A DNA stretch of 64,000 nucleotides from Spirochaetales bacterium Spiro_05 (GTDB lineage Bacteria > Spirochaetota > Spirochaetia > Sphaerochaetales > Sphaerochaetaceae), in contig LVBG01000011.1 in NCBI GenBank assembly GCA_001603115.1, forward strand, positions 17,722-81,721, read 5' to 3'. Position 1 is the stretch's first letter, and every line of letters starts with the position of its first letter. The notes beneath the pieces are model-generated. The model was given only the letters and a program-made list of their open reading frames with translations. It was not told the origin of the DNA and made no database searches. A program made the translations under genes and the position numbers. This document shows, piece after piece, positions 42,250-50,100 of the stretch.

Positions 42250-42669
42250 ATGTCCAGGACGGTGCTTCTTCTTGTTTTGCTTTTGGGTACGCTTGCCAGC
42301 TTGGGTGCTGAGATAGCACCTGAGGAGTACCAGAAGATGCAACTCAGCTCTGAGGAGCATCTGGAAATCCTGGTCCGCTCGGTTTCAAAAAAGTCATGGC
42401 TCTTCAGTCGGGAGACCAATGTAACCGTGAACGCTGAGGTTATGGTTGTTCACCGCAGCAGGACCGGCCTCAGGGAAGGTGACCAGATTACCATAGCTTA
42501 TACTCATTCCAAGCTTCGCAAGGGGTGGGCGGGTCCGCGGCCGATTCCCATCCTCAAGCGCAAGAGCGAAACTTCGGCCTTCCTTTCCTTCGATGAGCGA
42601 AAAAAGGTCTATGTGCCCTCAGCACGGGGCTATTCGTTCGAATCGCTGATCATACCCCCTCTCTTCTGA
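42250..42669 (+). CDS. Hypothetical secreted protein
   Basis: 139 aa of unknown family. A clear signal peptide (SRTVLLLVLLLGTLASLGA) is followed by a small basic domain with EILVRSVSKKSWLFSRE and VPSARGYSFESL. AAGGAG stands 7 bases before the chosen ATG (42250); ATG 42247 and TTG 42244 are also in frame. It overlaps or abuts the stop of the c-di-GMP gene and is surely co-transcribed, so it may act in the same envelope process. Confidence 0.7.
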   Translation: MSRTVLLLVLLLGTLASLGAEIAPEEYQKMQLSSEEHLEILVRSVSKKSWLFSRETNVTVNAEVMVVHRSRTGLREGDQITIAYTHSKLRKGWAGPRPIPILKRKSETSAFLSFDERKKVYVPSARGYSFESLIIPPLF

Positions 42670-42735
42670 GGACCTTTTGGGGATATGTTTTGCCTTTTGC
42701 CCGTTCCTTCAGTATCATGAAGGGAGGAGGAAGCC

Positions 42736-43089
42736 ATGTTTGAAGAACTGAAAGCACGATATGAAAGTTTGGGTACAGACGCAAGCGAAGAGCAGATCAG
42801 GCTCACCAAGGAGGCTTTGGGTCGCCGGCAGTACATGCCAGTGCTCCTTCTCCCTATCCGTGATTTTTTCTCGTTTACCAAGGCCGATATGCTTGCCGAG
42901 TTCGAACGGGTCGTGGCATTGCCGCAAGAGAGCGAGGAGTTGAAGGCTGTAGTAGGCCTGAAAAGTGGGAATGAGGTGAAAGAGAAACATCTGCTCACAC
43001 TGCTCAACCAGTATGAGATTCTGCGCGGCCTTCGCACCGGTGATGGTGATGCATGGGCTCTGGTGAACGAACTCTACGAAGACGATTGA
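42736..43089 (+). CDS. Hypothetical protein
   Basis: 117 aa, soluble, rich in Glu and Leu, mostly helical by composition (MFEELKARYESLGTDAS). A strong GGGAGGAGG ribosome site supports it. It lies 4 bases before the Crp/Fnr regulator gene. I recognise no family. Confidence 0.65.
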   Translation: MFEELKARYESLGTDASEEQIRLTKEALGRRQYMPVLLLPIRDFFSFTKADMLAEFERVVALPQESEELKAVVGLKSGNEVKEKHLLTLLNQYEILRGLRTGDGDAWALVNELYEDD

Positions 43090-43093
43090 CGCC

Positions 43094-43780
43094 ATGATCC
43101 ACTGCACAGCTTGTGCTGATGGCACCTCTCCGTGCCTCCATCATGTACCGATATTTGCTCATTTGGAACCACAACAGATCCATCAGGTTCAGCAACTCAT
43201 CATTCAGCACCAACTTTCTGAGGGAGAGGTGCTCTTTCGTGAGGGTGATGCCTGCCAGTCTTTGTATATTATTCGCACGGGCTCGCTCAAATTGGTGCGG
43301 TATGGCAGTGACGGGAAAGAGTATCTCTTGGATACCCTCTTTCCCGGTGACTTCTATGGAAGCGACCAACTATTGGGCCTGGGCGAGGTACGCGAAAGCG
43401 GCATTGCAGAGCAAGAGGTGGGTATTTGTACCATCCGCGGAGAAGACCTGAAGAAATTGATGCTGCAGCAACCGGAGATTGGGGTGAAGATGATGCTCTA
43501 TCTGAACTCCAAGCTGGAGCAGTACCGCCTCCAGTTGGAGATGCTCTCCACCAAGGATGTGGAGAAGCGCATCTGTATGTACCTTGCTGAACGAGCAAGG
43601 AAAACCAGTTCACTCTCCCTATCGCTGACGCAGGAGGATATCGGCAATGCCATCCACCTTACCAAGGAGACGGTGAACCGAAAGCTTGCAATCCTCCAGC
43701 AAGAGGGTATTGTGGAGGTCTCGGGAAAGAAAAAGATTGCCATCCTGGACCTTGGTTTGCTCAAGAGGCGTGCTTTCTGA
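43094..43780 (+). CDS. Crp/Fnr-family transcription regulator with N-terminal cysteine cluster
   Basis: 228 aa. The cyclic-nucleotide-type beta-barrel spans about 20-130 (GEVLFREGDACQSLYIIRTG), followed by a long dimer helix and a helix-turn-helix at 170-205 (LTQEDIGNAIHLTKETVNRKL). Cys4, Cys7 and Cys14 form a C-x2-C-x6-C group like the N-terminus of FNR, with further Cys in DACQ and GICT that could complete an iron-sulfur site. This suggests sensing of oxygen, NO or redox state. An FNR-type box 17 bases after its stop controls the flavodiiron operon, its probable target. Confidence 0.88.
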   Translation: MIHCTACADGTSPCLHHVPIFAHLEPQQIHQVQQLIIQHQLSEGEVLFREGDACQSLYIIRTGSLKLVRYGSDGKEYLLDTLFPGDFYGSDQLLGLGEVRESGIAEQEVGICTIRGEDLKKLMLQQPEIGVKMMLYLNSKLEQYRLQLEMLSTKDVEKRICMYLAERARKTSSLSLSLTQEDIGNAIHLTKETVNRKLAILQQEGIVEVSGKKKIAILDLGLLKRRAF

Positions 43781-43796
43781 AAAGATTTGGGCAAAA

Positions 43797-43838
43797 TTGA
43801 TTTGAATCATATCCTGTACTCTGTTCCTCGCCTACACT
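43797..43838 (+). promoter_or_regulatory. FNR-type box and promoter of the flavodiiron operon
   Basis: TTGAT-TTGA-ATCAT (43797-43810) differs from the FNR consensus TTGAT-N4-ATCAA in one base. TACACT at 43833-43838 is a good -10 box; the start seven bases later would place the box centre at -41.5, the exact position of class II FNR activation. No proper -35 box is needed in that design. Confidence 0.65.
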
Positions 43839-43880
43839 TGGCTCATACAAGATGGACGAGGAGACGACCTGTTCCATCAG

Positions 43881-44192
43881 ATGTCGGTAGGTGAGCCCAC
43901 CGCCCACCTTGAGGCAACCCATCATCGCGGTGAGTGTATGCTGTTCATTGGTATCGATGCAACGCTAGCCACCATACTTTCGGTGCTTTATACTTGCCAC
44001 AAGGATGCGTTGATTACGGCATTCCCCCTGATGAGGGAGAAAGCCACCCCCGCTTCACTGGCAAGGCTGGAGGCTTTGGGAGCAGGCCATGAGGCTGGCG
44101 ATGTCAAAAAGTGCTTGGTTGAGGATGGATTCCTGCACATCTGCAAGGAAAGAAACATCCTCTTTCCATTCTATGAAATAGGAGCAACATGA
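43881..44192 (+). CDS. Small hypothetical protein upstream of fprA
   Basis: 103 aa from the ATG at 43881, or 84 aa from the ATG at 43938, which has GGTGAG close by. It has no family I recognise. There is a short hydrophobic region (MLFIGIDATLATILSVLY), then a soluble part with Cys near 75 and 87 (KKCLVEDGFLHICKE). It ends ATGA over the fprA start, so the two are translationally coupled. That position and the cysteines suggest a partner in oxygen or NO defence, but this is only context. Confidence 0.6.
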   Translation: MSVGEPTAHLEATHHRGECMLFIGIDATLATILSVLYTCHKDALITAFPLMREKATPASLARLEALGAGHEAGDVKKCLVEDGFLHICKERNILFPFYEIGAT

Positions 44193-45376
44193 TGAAACGG
44201 ACGGTAAAGAACAATGTGTCGTGGATCGGAAGGATCGACTGGGAGTTGAAGACCTTCCATGGGGATGACTATTCGATCAACCATGGATCGAGCCAGAATG
44301 CGTATCTGATCGAAGAGGAGAAGACCGTCCTCATCGACACCATCTGGAAGCCCTATGAGAAGGAGTTCCGTGACAACTTGGAGAAAGAGATCGATCTCTC
44401 CAAGATTGACCTGATCGTCATGAACCATGGGGAAGTCGATCACAGTGGGGCGCTTCCCTACCTGATGGAGAAGATTCCCCAGACCCCGATCTACTGCACT
44501 GCCAATGCAGTCAAGTCCTTGGTTGGCCAGTACCACCATCCTGAGTGGAACTTCAAGGTGGTGAAAACCGGGGATTCGGTGGATATCGGCAACAACAAGA
44601 AACTCGTGTTCGTGGAGATGCGCATGCTGCACTGGCCTGACAGCATGGCCACCTATCTCACCGAGGACAATATTCTCTTCTCCAACGATGCCTTTGGGCA
44701 GCACTACGGGGTGGAGGAGCTATTCAACGACAAGGCCGACCAATGCCTGCTTGCAGAAGAGGCAATGAAGTACTATGCCAACATCCTCACCCCCTTCTCT
44801 GTCTTGGTGAAGCGAAAGATTGAGGAGATTGTGAAACTCAATCTGCCGATCGACATCATTGCTCCCAGCCATGGAGCCATTTGGCGGGACAATCCGCTGC
44901 AGATTGTGGAAAAATATGCCGCTTGGTCAGATGCCTACCAAGAGGATCAGATCACCATCATCTACGACACGATGTGGGACGGCACCAAAAAGCTTGCTCA
45001 TGCGCTTGCAACAGAAATACAAGCGCTCAGTCCTGATACGGTGGTGAAGGTGTTCAATATCAGCCAGACGGACAAGAATGACATCATGACCCAAGTCTTC
45101 AAGTCCAAGGCTATCGCTCTTGGATCTCCAACGGTTGGGAAATCCATCCTCTCATCGGTAGCTGGTTGGATTCACTTTCTCTCAGAACTGCAGTTCAAGA
45201 AGAAGAAGGCAGCAGTCTTCGGCAGTTACGGCTGGAGCGGGGAAGGCAACTCGGTATTGCGCGAAGAGCTCACCAAGGCAGGGTTCTCAGTGGTGGGGAG
45301 CGAGGTGAAGGTCAACTGGACCCCTACCGAAGAGCATCTGAGCGAAATGCAGACTATTGCACGCGAGCTCGTGTAA
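44189..45376 (+). CDS. fprA: Flavodiiron protein, A-type (FprA): oxygen/NO reductase
   Basis: 395 aa. The N-terminal metallo-beta-lactamase-like domain carries the diiron ligands: NHGEVDHSG near residue 85, then His in RMLHWPDSM near 150 and the aspartate of SNDAFGQHYG near 170. SHGAIW near 230 supplies the last His. The C-terminal flavodoxin domain (from about 250) binds FMN (IIYDTMWDGTKKLA). In anaerobes such proteins reduce O2 or NO to water or N2O. AGGAG precedes the ATG. It is controlled by the FNR-type box upstream, and its end overlaps the convergent glycosylase gene. Confidence 0.94.
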   Translation: MMKRTVKNNVSWIGRIDWELKTFHGDDYSINHGSSQNAYLIEEEKTVLIDTIWKPYEKEFRDNLEKEIDLSKIDLIVMNHGEVDHSGALPYLMEKIPQTPIYCTANAVKSLVGQYHHPEWNFKVVKTGDSVDIGNNKKLVFVEMRMLHWPDSMATYLTEDNILFSNDAFGQHYGVEELFNDKADQCLLAEEAMKYYANILTPFSVLVKRKIEEIVKLNLPIDIIAPSHGAIWRDNPLQIVEKYAAWSDAYQEDQITIIYDTMWDGTKKLAHALATEIQALSPDTVVKVFNISQTDKNDIMTQVFKSKAIALGSPTVGKSILSSVAGWIHFLSELQFKKKKAAVFGSYGWSGEGNSVLREELTKAGFSVVGSEVKVNWTPTEEHLSEMQTIARELV

Positions 45377-45959
45377 GGCCCAGATCAAGGTAGCGGTACA
45401 GATACCGGCAGGCGATCGAGCAATAGGGACTCCAGAGTTTTCCTCGTTGTCTGATCGCTTCCTCTTTGTCTGTTCCATAGACCGACACGAAAGCCTGCCT
45501 CAGTGCTCCATCCTCATAGGGGAGAATGTCAGGTCGGTCGAGCACGAAAAGCAGATACATCTTGGCAGTCCAGGCCCCTATACCCTTGTGCTTCGTAAGC
45601 TCTTTCATGCATTCGCCATCGCTGAGTGAGCCAAGCTGTGACAGGGCCTCTTCGTGTGTGCTGAGGTAGGAGGCGAGCTCCTTGATCGTCTGCGCTTTTC
45701 GTCCGGACAGGCCGCATCCACGCAACGCTTGCTCGTCTGTCATGTTCAGTGCCTCCGGCTTGGGTTCTCCCCCGACCAGGTTCCGCACTCGCTTGGCGAT
45801 GGTGTCTGCGGCCTTGGTGGAGAGCATCTGTCCGATGATGGCCTCTACCAAGAACGCGAACCCATCTGTTGCAAGGTGGTGGGGAAGCGGTCCAACTGCT
45901 TCCATGACGTTTGCGAGGAGTGGGTCTGCTGTTTTCAGATATGCTGTTTCCCTTTCCAT
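45354..45959 (-). CDS. HhH-GPD DNA glycosylase (AlkA-like 3-methyladenine glycosylase II)
   Basis: 201 aa. The helix-hairpin-helix is near residue 120 (LTKHKGIGAWTAKMYLLF) and the catalytic aspartate is in LPYEDGALRQAF near 150. The four-cysteine iron-sulfur loop of Nth/MutY is absent, and the protein ends RYLYRYLDLGL as in AlkA relatives. It removes alkylated bases from DNA. It is shorter than E. coli AlkA, lacking the N-terminal TBP-like domain. It converges on fprA with a 23-base overlap. Confidence 0.88.
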   Translation of the reverse strand: MERETAYLKTADPLLANVMEAVGPLPHHLATDGFAFLVEAIIGQMLSTKAADTIAKRVRNLVGGEPKPEALNMTDEQALRGCGLSGRKAQTIKELASYLSTHEEALSQLGSLSDGECMKELTKHKGIGAWTAKMYLLFVLDRPDILPYEDGALRQAFVSVYGTDKEEAIRQRGKLWSPYCSIACRYLYRYLDLGLTRARVQ

Positions 45960-46047
45960 ATGCTCCCAAGCATAGGGCCTGGAGGGCTCTCTTTCAATGG
46001 TGCCGTGCCTTTTCCCTGTCCGGAAAGTGTGGTACAGTCAGCTTGAA

Positions 46048-47007
46048 ATGCATATGGATGCCATAGCTTACCAAGCCCTCAATTTTGAAACGCTGCTCAA
46101 CTGCCTCGGTGGATCGGAGGCGAAAGCTCTGGAAGCTTTTGCCAAGGCGGAGAGGCAGCAGCTCGTGCAGGAACCCCTCTCTTTGCATATCGATGCCTAT
46201 GCACAGCTGCTCGGCCTCGATGCAGATGCTGTCAGCCGAGCCTATTGGCGTTGTCGACCCTTGTTTGAATCGATGGATGAGAAGACCATCATTCTTGGGT
46301 GGGACAGTCCGGCATGGCCGAAGATGGTGGATAGTTTCGCCTTCCGCCCCCGGTTTCTCTATGTGCAAGGCAGAGTACAGCTGCTCAGTGAGCCCTCGGT
46401 ATCGGTCATCGGCACCCGTTCTCCCTCTCTGGAAGGAAAGAAGCTTGCCCTGCAGACCTCCCAGGCTCTTTCCAAGGCTGGTTATATTGTGACCAGCGGT
46501 CTTGCCCTCGGCATTGATGGGGTTGCCCACAAGGCTGCTCTGGCATCCGGGTCTCCCACCATAGCGGTAATCGGAACCCCACTCTCTTCTGCCTATCCTC
46601 CAGAGCACGCAGAACTGCAGGCCCAGATTGCGAAGTCTGGGGTGGTCGTAAGTCGTTTTGCACCTTCCACCACTACCCAGAAGTGGCACTTTCTCTTGCG
46701 CAACCGCCTGATGAGTGCACTATCGGTTGCTTCCATTGTGGTGGAGGATCGTGATGGGGGAGGGGCGGTGAGACAAGCTTCCTTTGCATTGGAACAGAAG
46801 AAGTACCTTTTCCTCTACCAAAGCAGTGTGGACAACCACGCCGTTCTTTGGCCGAGACAGTTTTCCAACAAGAGCCGGGTGTTCACCATCAAGAAGCCTG
46901 AAGACCTTCCCCGGGTTCTCACCCAAGCAATGAAAGATCGGCTTTCCCTTGGCAAGAAGAGTGAAAAGCCGGTGCAACTGGACCTCTTCTCCGCTCCTTC
47001 TCCTTGA
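46048..47007 (+). CDS. dprA: DprA/Smf DNA-processing protein
   Basis: 319 aa from ATG 46048 (ATG 46054 is equally possible; an ATG at 45997 lies upstream of the -10 box). The Rossmann-like core has SVIGTRSPSLEGK near 115, SGLALGIDGVAHKAAL near 150, and GTPLSSAYPPEH near 175. DprA loads RecA on single-stranded DNA taken up in transformation. The C-terminal winged helix found in some members is missing. TACAGT ends 9 bases before 46048, with no ribosome site, so the mRNA leader is at most a few bases. Confidence 0.9.
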   Translation: MHMDAIAYQALNFETLLNCLGGSEAKALEAFAKAERQQLVQEPLSLHIDAYAQLLGLDADAVSRAYWRCRPLFESMDEKTIILGWDSPAWPKMVDSFAFRPRFLYVQGRVQLLSEPSVSVIGTRSPSLEGKKLALQTSQALSKAGYIVTSGLALGIDGVAHKAALASGSPTIAVIGTPLSSAYPPEHAELQAQIAKSGVVVSRFAPSTTTQKWHFLLRNRLMSALSVASIVVEDRDGGGAVRQASFALEQKKYLFLYQSSVDNHAVLWPRQFSNKSRVFTIKKPEDLPRVLTQAMKDRLSLGKKSEKPVQLDLFSAPSP

Positions 47008-47033
47008 CATGAAATCGAGTAGGGGACTACTAT
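47004..47033 (+). promoter_or_regulatory. Promoter of alaS (nearly leaderless)
   Basis: TTGACA (47004-47009, containing the dprA stop), an 18-bp spacer, and TACTAT (47028-47033). The ATG follows 8 bases later. Confidence 0.65.
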
Positions 47034-47041
47034 CGGGTATT

Positions 47042-48838
47042 ATGAAAAAACAGCTCACCGCCAACGAATTACGGCAAAAATTCATTGACTTCTTTGTATC
47101 CAAGGATCACGTGCAGATCAGTGGTGCTTCCCTGATCCCGGAGAATGACCCGACTGTGCTCTTCACCACCGCTGGCATGCACCCGTTGGTGCCCTACATC
47201 CTGGGCAGTGACCACCCCTCGGGCAAACGGCTCACCGACTACCAGAAGTGCATCCGCACCGGTGACATTGAGGCCGTAGGGGATCCGCACCATCTCACCT
47301 TTTTTGAGATGCTCGGAAACTGGTCCTTGGGCGACTACTTCAAGAAAGAGGCAATCGCCTACAGCTTTGAATTCCTCACCGAGGTGCTTGGTCTGGATAT
47401 CGACCAGCTCTCGGTGACAGTATTTGCCGGTGATGATCTGGTTCCCCGGGACGAAGAAGCAGCATCAGCGTGGGAGAGCTACGGAATTCCTCGTGAGCGC
47501 ATCTATTTCCTCCCCCGTGAGGACAACTGGTGGGGACCTGCCGGTGAAACCGGTCCGTGTGGCCCGGATAGTGAGATGTTCATCGACACCGGCCGACCCT
47601 CCTGCGGTCCTGATTGCCGGCCGGGCTGCAAGTGCGGCAAGTATTTTGAGATCTGGAACGATGTGTTCATGGGCTACAAGAAGAATGCCGATGGATCCTA
47701 CTCTGAGATGGAGCGCAAGTGTGTTGATACCGGTATGGGTATTGAGCGCACCATTGCTGTCCTGCAGGGCAAGAAATCGGTCTATGAAACAGAGGTTTTC
47801 ACCTCAATCATCGCCGGCATCGAACGCCTCTCCTCAAAAGCGTACGGCAAGGATGAGGAGACCGATATTTCGGTTCGCATTCTTGCAGACCATGTGCGGA
47901 CGAGTGTTTTCATCCTCGGCGACCAGCGAGGTGTCGCTCCCTCGAATGTGGGACAGGGCTATATCCTGCGCCGCTTGATCAGGCGTGCAGTACGCCACGG
48001 TCACAAGCTCGGCATCGAAGGCTCGTTCCTCGGTGAACTTGCTCTGGTAGTGCTTGATCTGTATGGCAAGCCCTATCCAGAGCTTCTGGAGAACAAGGAG
48101 TTCATTCTCAAGGAACTTGCCCAGGAAGAGGCAAAGTTCAGTGAAACCCTTGCAAAGGGTGAGCGTGAGTTTGAGAAGATGCTCCCCAACCTCCTGAAGG
48201 GCAACAGCAGGCAGATCAGCGGCAGAACCGCGTTCAAGCTCTATGATACCTTCGGCTATCCCATCGAGCTGACTCGTGAGCTTGCCGGTGAGCATGGCTT
48301 CACCGTGGATGAGCAGGGGTTCAAGGAAGCGTTCGAGAAGCACCAGGAGATCAGCCGCAGCGGTTCAGAGCAGCAGTTCAAGGGAGGTCTTGCCGATCAC
48401 AGTGACAAGACCACCGCACTGCACACTGCAACCCATATGCTGCACAAGGCGCTTCGCACCGTGCTCGGCGAGCATGTCGGCCAGAAGGGTTCGAACATCA
48501 CCGTCGACCGGCTGCGCTTCGATTTCACCCACCCATCTCCGATGAGCTCTGAGGAGATCCAAAAGGTTGAGGACATGGTCAACGAGCAGATTGAGCGCAA
48601 TCTCGAGGTGACGTGCGAGACCATGAGTTTGGAAGAAGCCCGACAGAAGGGGGCCATCGCTTTCTTTGACAGCAAGTACGGTGAGCAGGTCAAGGTCTAC
48701 TCAGTCGGCGACTACTCCAAGGAAGTGTGTGGTGGACCTCATGTGCAAAATACCTCCGAGATGGGACACTTCAAGATTCTCAAGGAGCAATCCTCCTCCG
48801 CTGGGGTACGAAGAATCAAGGCCATTCTGGAGAAGTAA
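47042..48838 (+). CDS. alaS: Alanyl-tRNA synthetase, short form
   Basis: 598 aa, against about 875 for the usual enzyme. The class II catalytic domain is complete (RQKFIDFFVSKDH; TTAGMHPLVPYI near 43; DTGMGIERTIAV near 235), and the editing domain has ATHMLHKALR near 465 and VCGGPHV near 562. The protein stops right after the editing domain, so the DHHA1 oligomerisation and C-Ala domains are missing. Short AlaRS is known in spirochaetes such as Borrelia, which supports the taxonomic guess. A Cys/His insert (CGPDCRPGCKCGKYFE) near 195 may bind zinc. Confidence 0.93.
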   Translation: MKKQLTANELRQKFIDFFVSKDHVQISGASLIPENDPTVLFTTAGMHPLVPYILGSDHPSGKRLTDYQKCIRTGDIEAVGDPHHLTFFEMLGNWSLGDYFKKEAIAYSFEFLTEVLGLDIDQLSVTVFAGDDLVPRDEEAASAWESYGIPRERIYFLPREDNWWGPAGETGPCGPDSEMFIDTGRPSCGPDCRPGCKCGKYFEIWNDVFMGYKKNADGSYSEMERKCVDTGMGIERTIAVLQGKKSVYETEVFTSIIAGIERLSSKAYGKDEETDISVRILADHVRTSVFILGDQRGVAPSNVGQGYILRRLIRRAVRHGHKLGIEGSFLGELALVVLDLYGKPYPELLENKEFILKELAQEEAKFSETLAKGEREFEKMLPNLLKGNSRQISGRTAFKLYDTFGYPIELTRELAGEHGFTVDEQGFKEAFEKHQEISRSGSEQQFKGGLADHSDKTTALHTATHMLHKALRTVLGEHVGQKGSNITVDRLRFDFTHPSPMSSEEIQKVEDMVNEQIERNLEVTCETMSLEEARQKGAIAFFDSKYGEQVKVYSVGDYSKEVCGGPHVQNTSEMGHFKILKEQSSSAGVRRIKAILEK

Positions 48839-48857
48839 GTGTAAGCTTCATCAAATG

Positions 48858-48903
48858 CTGGCTGTTTTGTAGGGGAAACCCTGGGAAGCAGCCGGTTTTT
48901 TTT
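48858..48903 (+). terminator. Rho-independent terminator of alaS
   Basis: Outer stem CTGGCTG / CAGCCGG with an inner AGGG-GAAA-CCCT hairpin, then a run of eight T. Confidence 0.85.
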
Positions 48904-48929
48904 GTAGTCGCATGATGCATGCAGAAAGA

Positions 48930-48950
48930 CACCCCCAAGGTGTGGGGGTG
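48930..48950 (-). terminator. Terminator of rlmN
   Basis: Stem CACCCCCA / TGGGGGTG with a 5-base loop, followed on the minus strand by TCTTTCTG. Confidence 0.65.
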
Positions 48951-49004
48951 CATTCGGCTATGGTCTGTCAAAGAAGGTATGGCTCGGGTGCTTCCAAGCT
49001 CAGC

Positions 49005-50087
49005 CTACTCCTCGTCCTCCTCATCAACCATGAGCTCGTATTCCAAGCCCTTGTTGAGCGGGACGGCAAGCTGGCCGCAGGCCCCGTTGATCTCCTGGCC
49101 GCGGGAACGGCGACGGGTGTAGTTGACGTGCAGGCGATCGAGCAAAAGGGTGAAGTGGTCGATCTCCTCTTCGGTCGGACTCTGGAAGGGAAGCTCCTCA
49201 GCGGGGTTCCAGGGGATGAGATTGACGATGACATCCATGTCCTTGACATAGGTGGAGAGCTTTTTGGCGCTGAACTCGTCGGTGTTGACACCGCCAAGCA
49301 TGCAATACTCGATGGTGAAACGTTTTCCACCAAGGCGTTGGTAGTGTATCAGGGCTCTCTTCAGGGCCATGATGTCCCACTTCTGATTCACCGGCATGAT
49401 GCGGTCACGCGTGCGGTTGTCAGCAGTCACCAAAGAGACGGCAAGCTTGACGGGAAGTTTCTGCTCAGCAAGTTTGAGGATGCCGGGCACCACACCACAG
49501 GTGGAGATGGTGATGCGCCTGAGACTGATGTTGTAGGCATCCTTTTCGTGGAAATAGCGGATGGAGCGGGTGACTGCTGCGATGTTGGCAAGCGGTTCGC
49601 CCATTCCCATATAGACGATGTGCGTGATGGGCTGGTCGCTCACCCCAAGCAGATGGACATACTGCTCAATGATCTCTTCTGCACTGAGATTGCGCAAAAG
49701 GCCCATCGTGCCAGTTCTGCAGAAGGTGCATCCCATTGCACAGCCTACCTGGCTGGAGAGGCATGCAGTGTGCCGTCCCTTCTTGTCGATGAGCAGCACG
49801 CATTCGACAATTTTTCCGTCATGCAGGCGGATGCCCATCTTGGTCGCCCCACTCTCGTCGCTTTCGCTGGACTCGATGGTGGAGGATGAGGCCGAGCTCA
49901 TCAGAGACGAAAGCCGTTCGCGTTCACTCTTGGGTAGGTTGGTCATCTCTTCGAAAGAGGAGACCCCTTTCACGAGCCATTGATATATCTGCTTCCCATA
50001 AAAGCTCTTGGGAAGCGAAAGGACTTCTGTCAGTGTAGGGGCATCGAGCCCATAGAGGGAGAGGGGTATGTTCTTTTTGTTTTCCAT
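49005..50087 (-). CDS. rlmN: RlmN, 23S rRNA (and tRNA) adenine-C2 methyltransferase
   Basis: 360 aa from the ATG at 50087. Radical SAM motif CAMGCTFC (C-x3-C-x2-C) is near residue 115, followed by MGMGEPLANI near 155. The catalytic cysteine pair expected is one near the C-terminus (GACGQLA near 337) and C115-region residues. It adds a methyl group to A2503 of 23S rRNA. TATACT ends 6 bases before the ATG and there is no ribosome site, so it is predicted to be leaderless. The acidic tail VDEEDEE is unusual. Confidence 0.93.
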   Translation of the reverse strand: MENKKNIPLSLYGLDAPTLTEVLSLPKSFYGKQIYQWLVKGVSSFEEMTNLPKSERERLSSLMSSASSSTIESSESDESGATKMGIRLHDGKIVECVLLIDKKGRHTACLSSQVGCAMGCTFCRTGTMGLLRNLSAEEIIEQYVHLLGVSDQPITHIVYMGMGEPLANIAAVTRSIRYFHEKDAYNISLRRITISTCGVVPGILKLAEQKLPVKLAVSLVTADNRTRDRIMPVNQKWDIMALKRALIHYQRLGGKRFTIEYCMLGGVNTDEFSAKKLSTYVKDMDVIVNLIPWNPAEELPFQSPTEEEIDHFTLLLDRLHVNYTRRRSRGQEINGACGQLAVPLNKGLEYELMVDEEDEE

Positions 50088-50093
50088 ACGGCA

Positions 50094-50099
50094 AGTATA
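50094..50099 (-). promoter_or_regulatory. -10 box of rlmN (leaderless)
   Basis: TATACT on the minus strand, exactly 6 bases before the ATG. The -35 region (TATCAT 17 bases further) is weak. Confidence 0.5.
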
Positions 50100-50100
50100 C

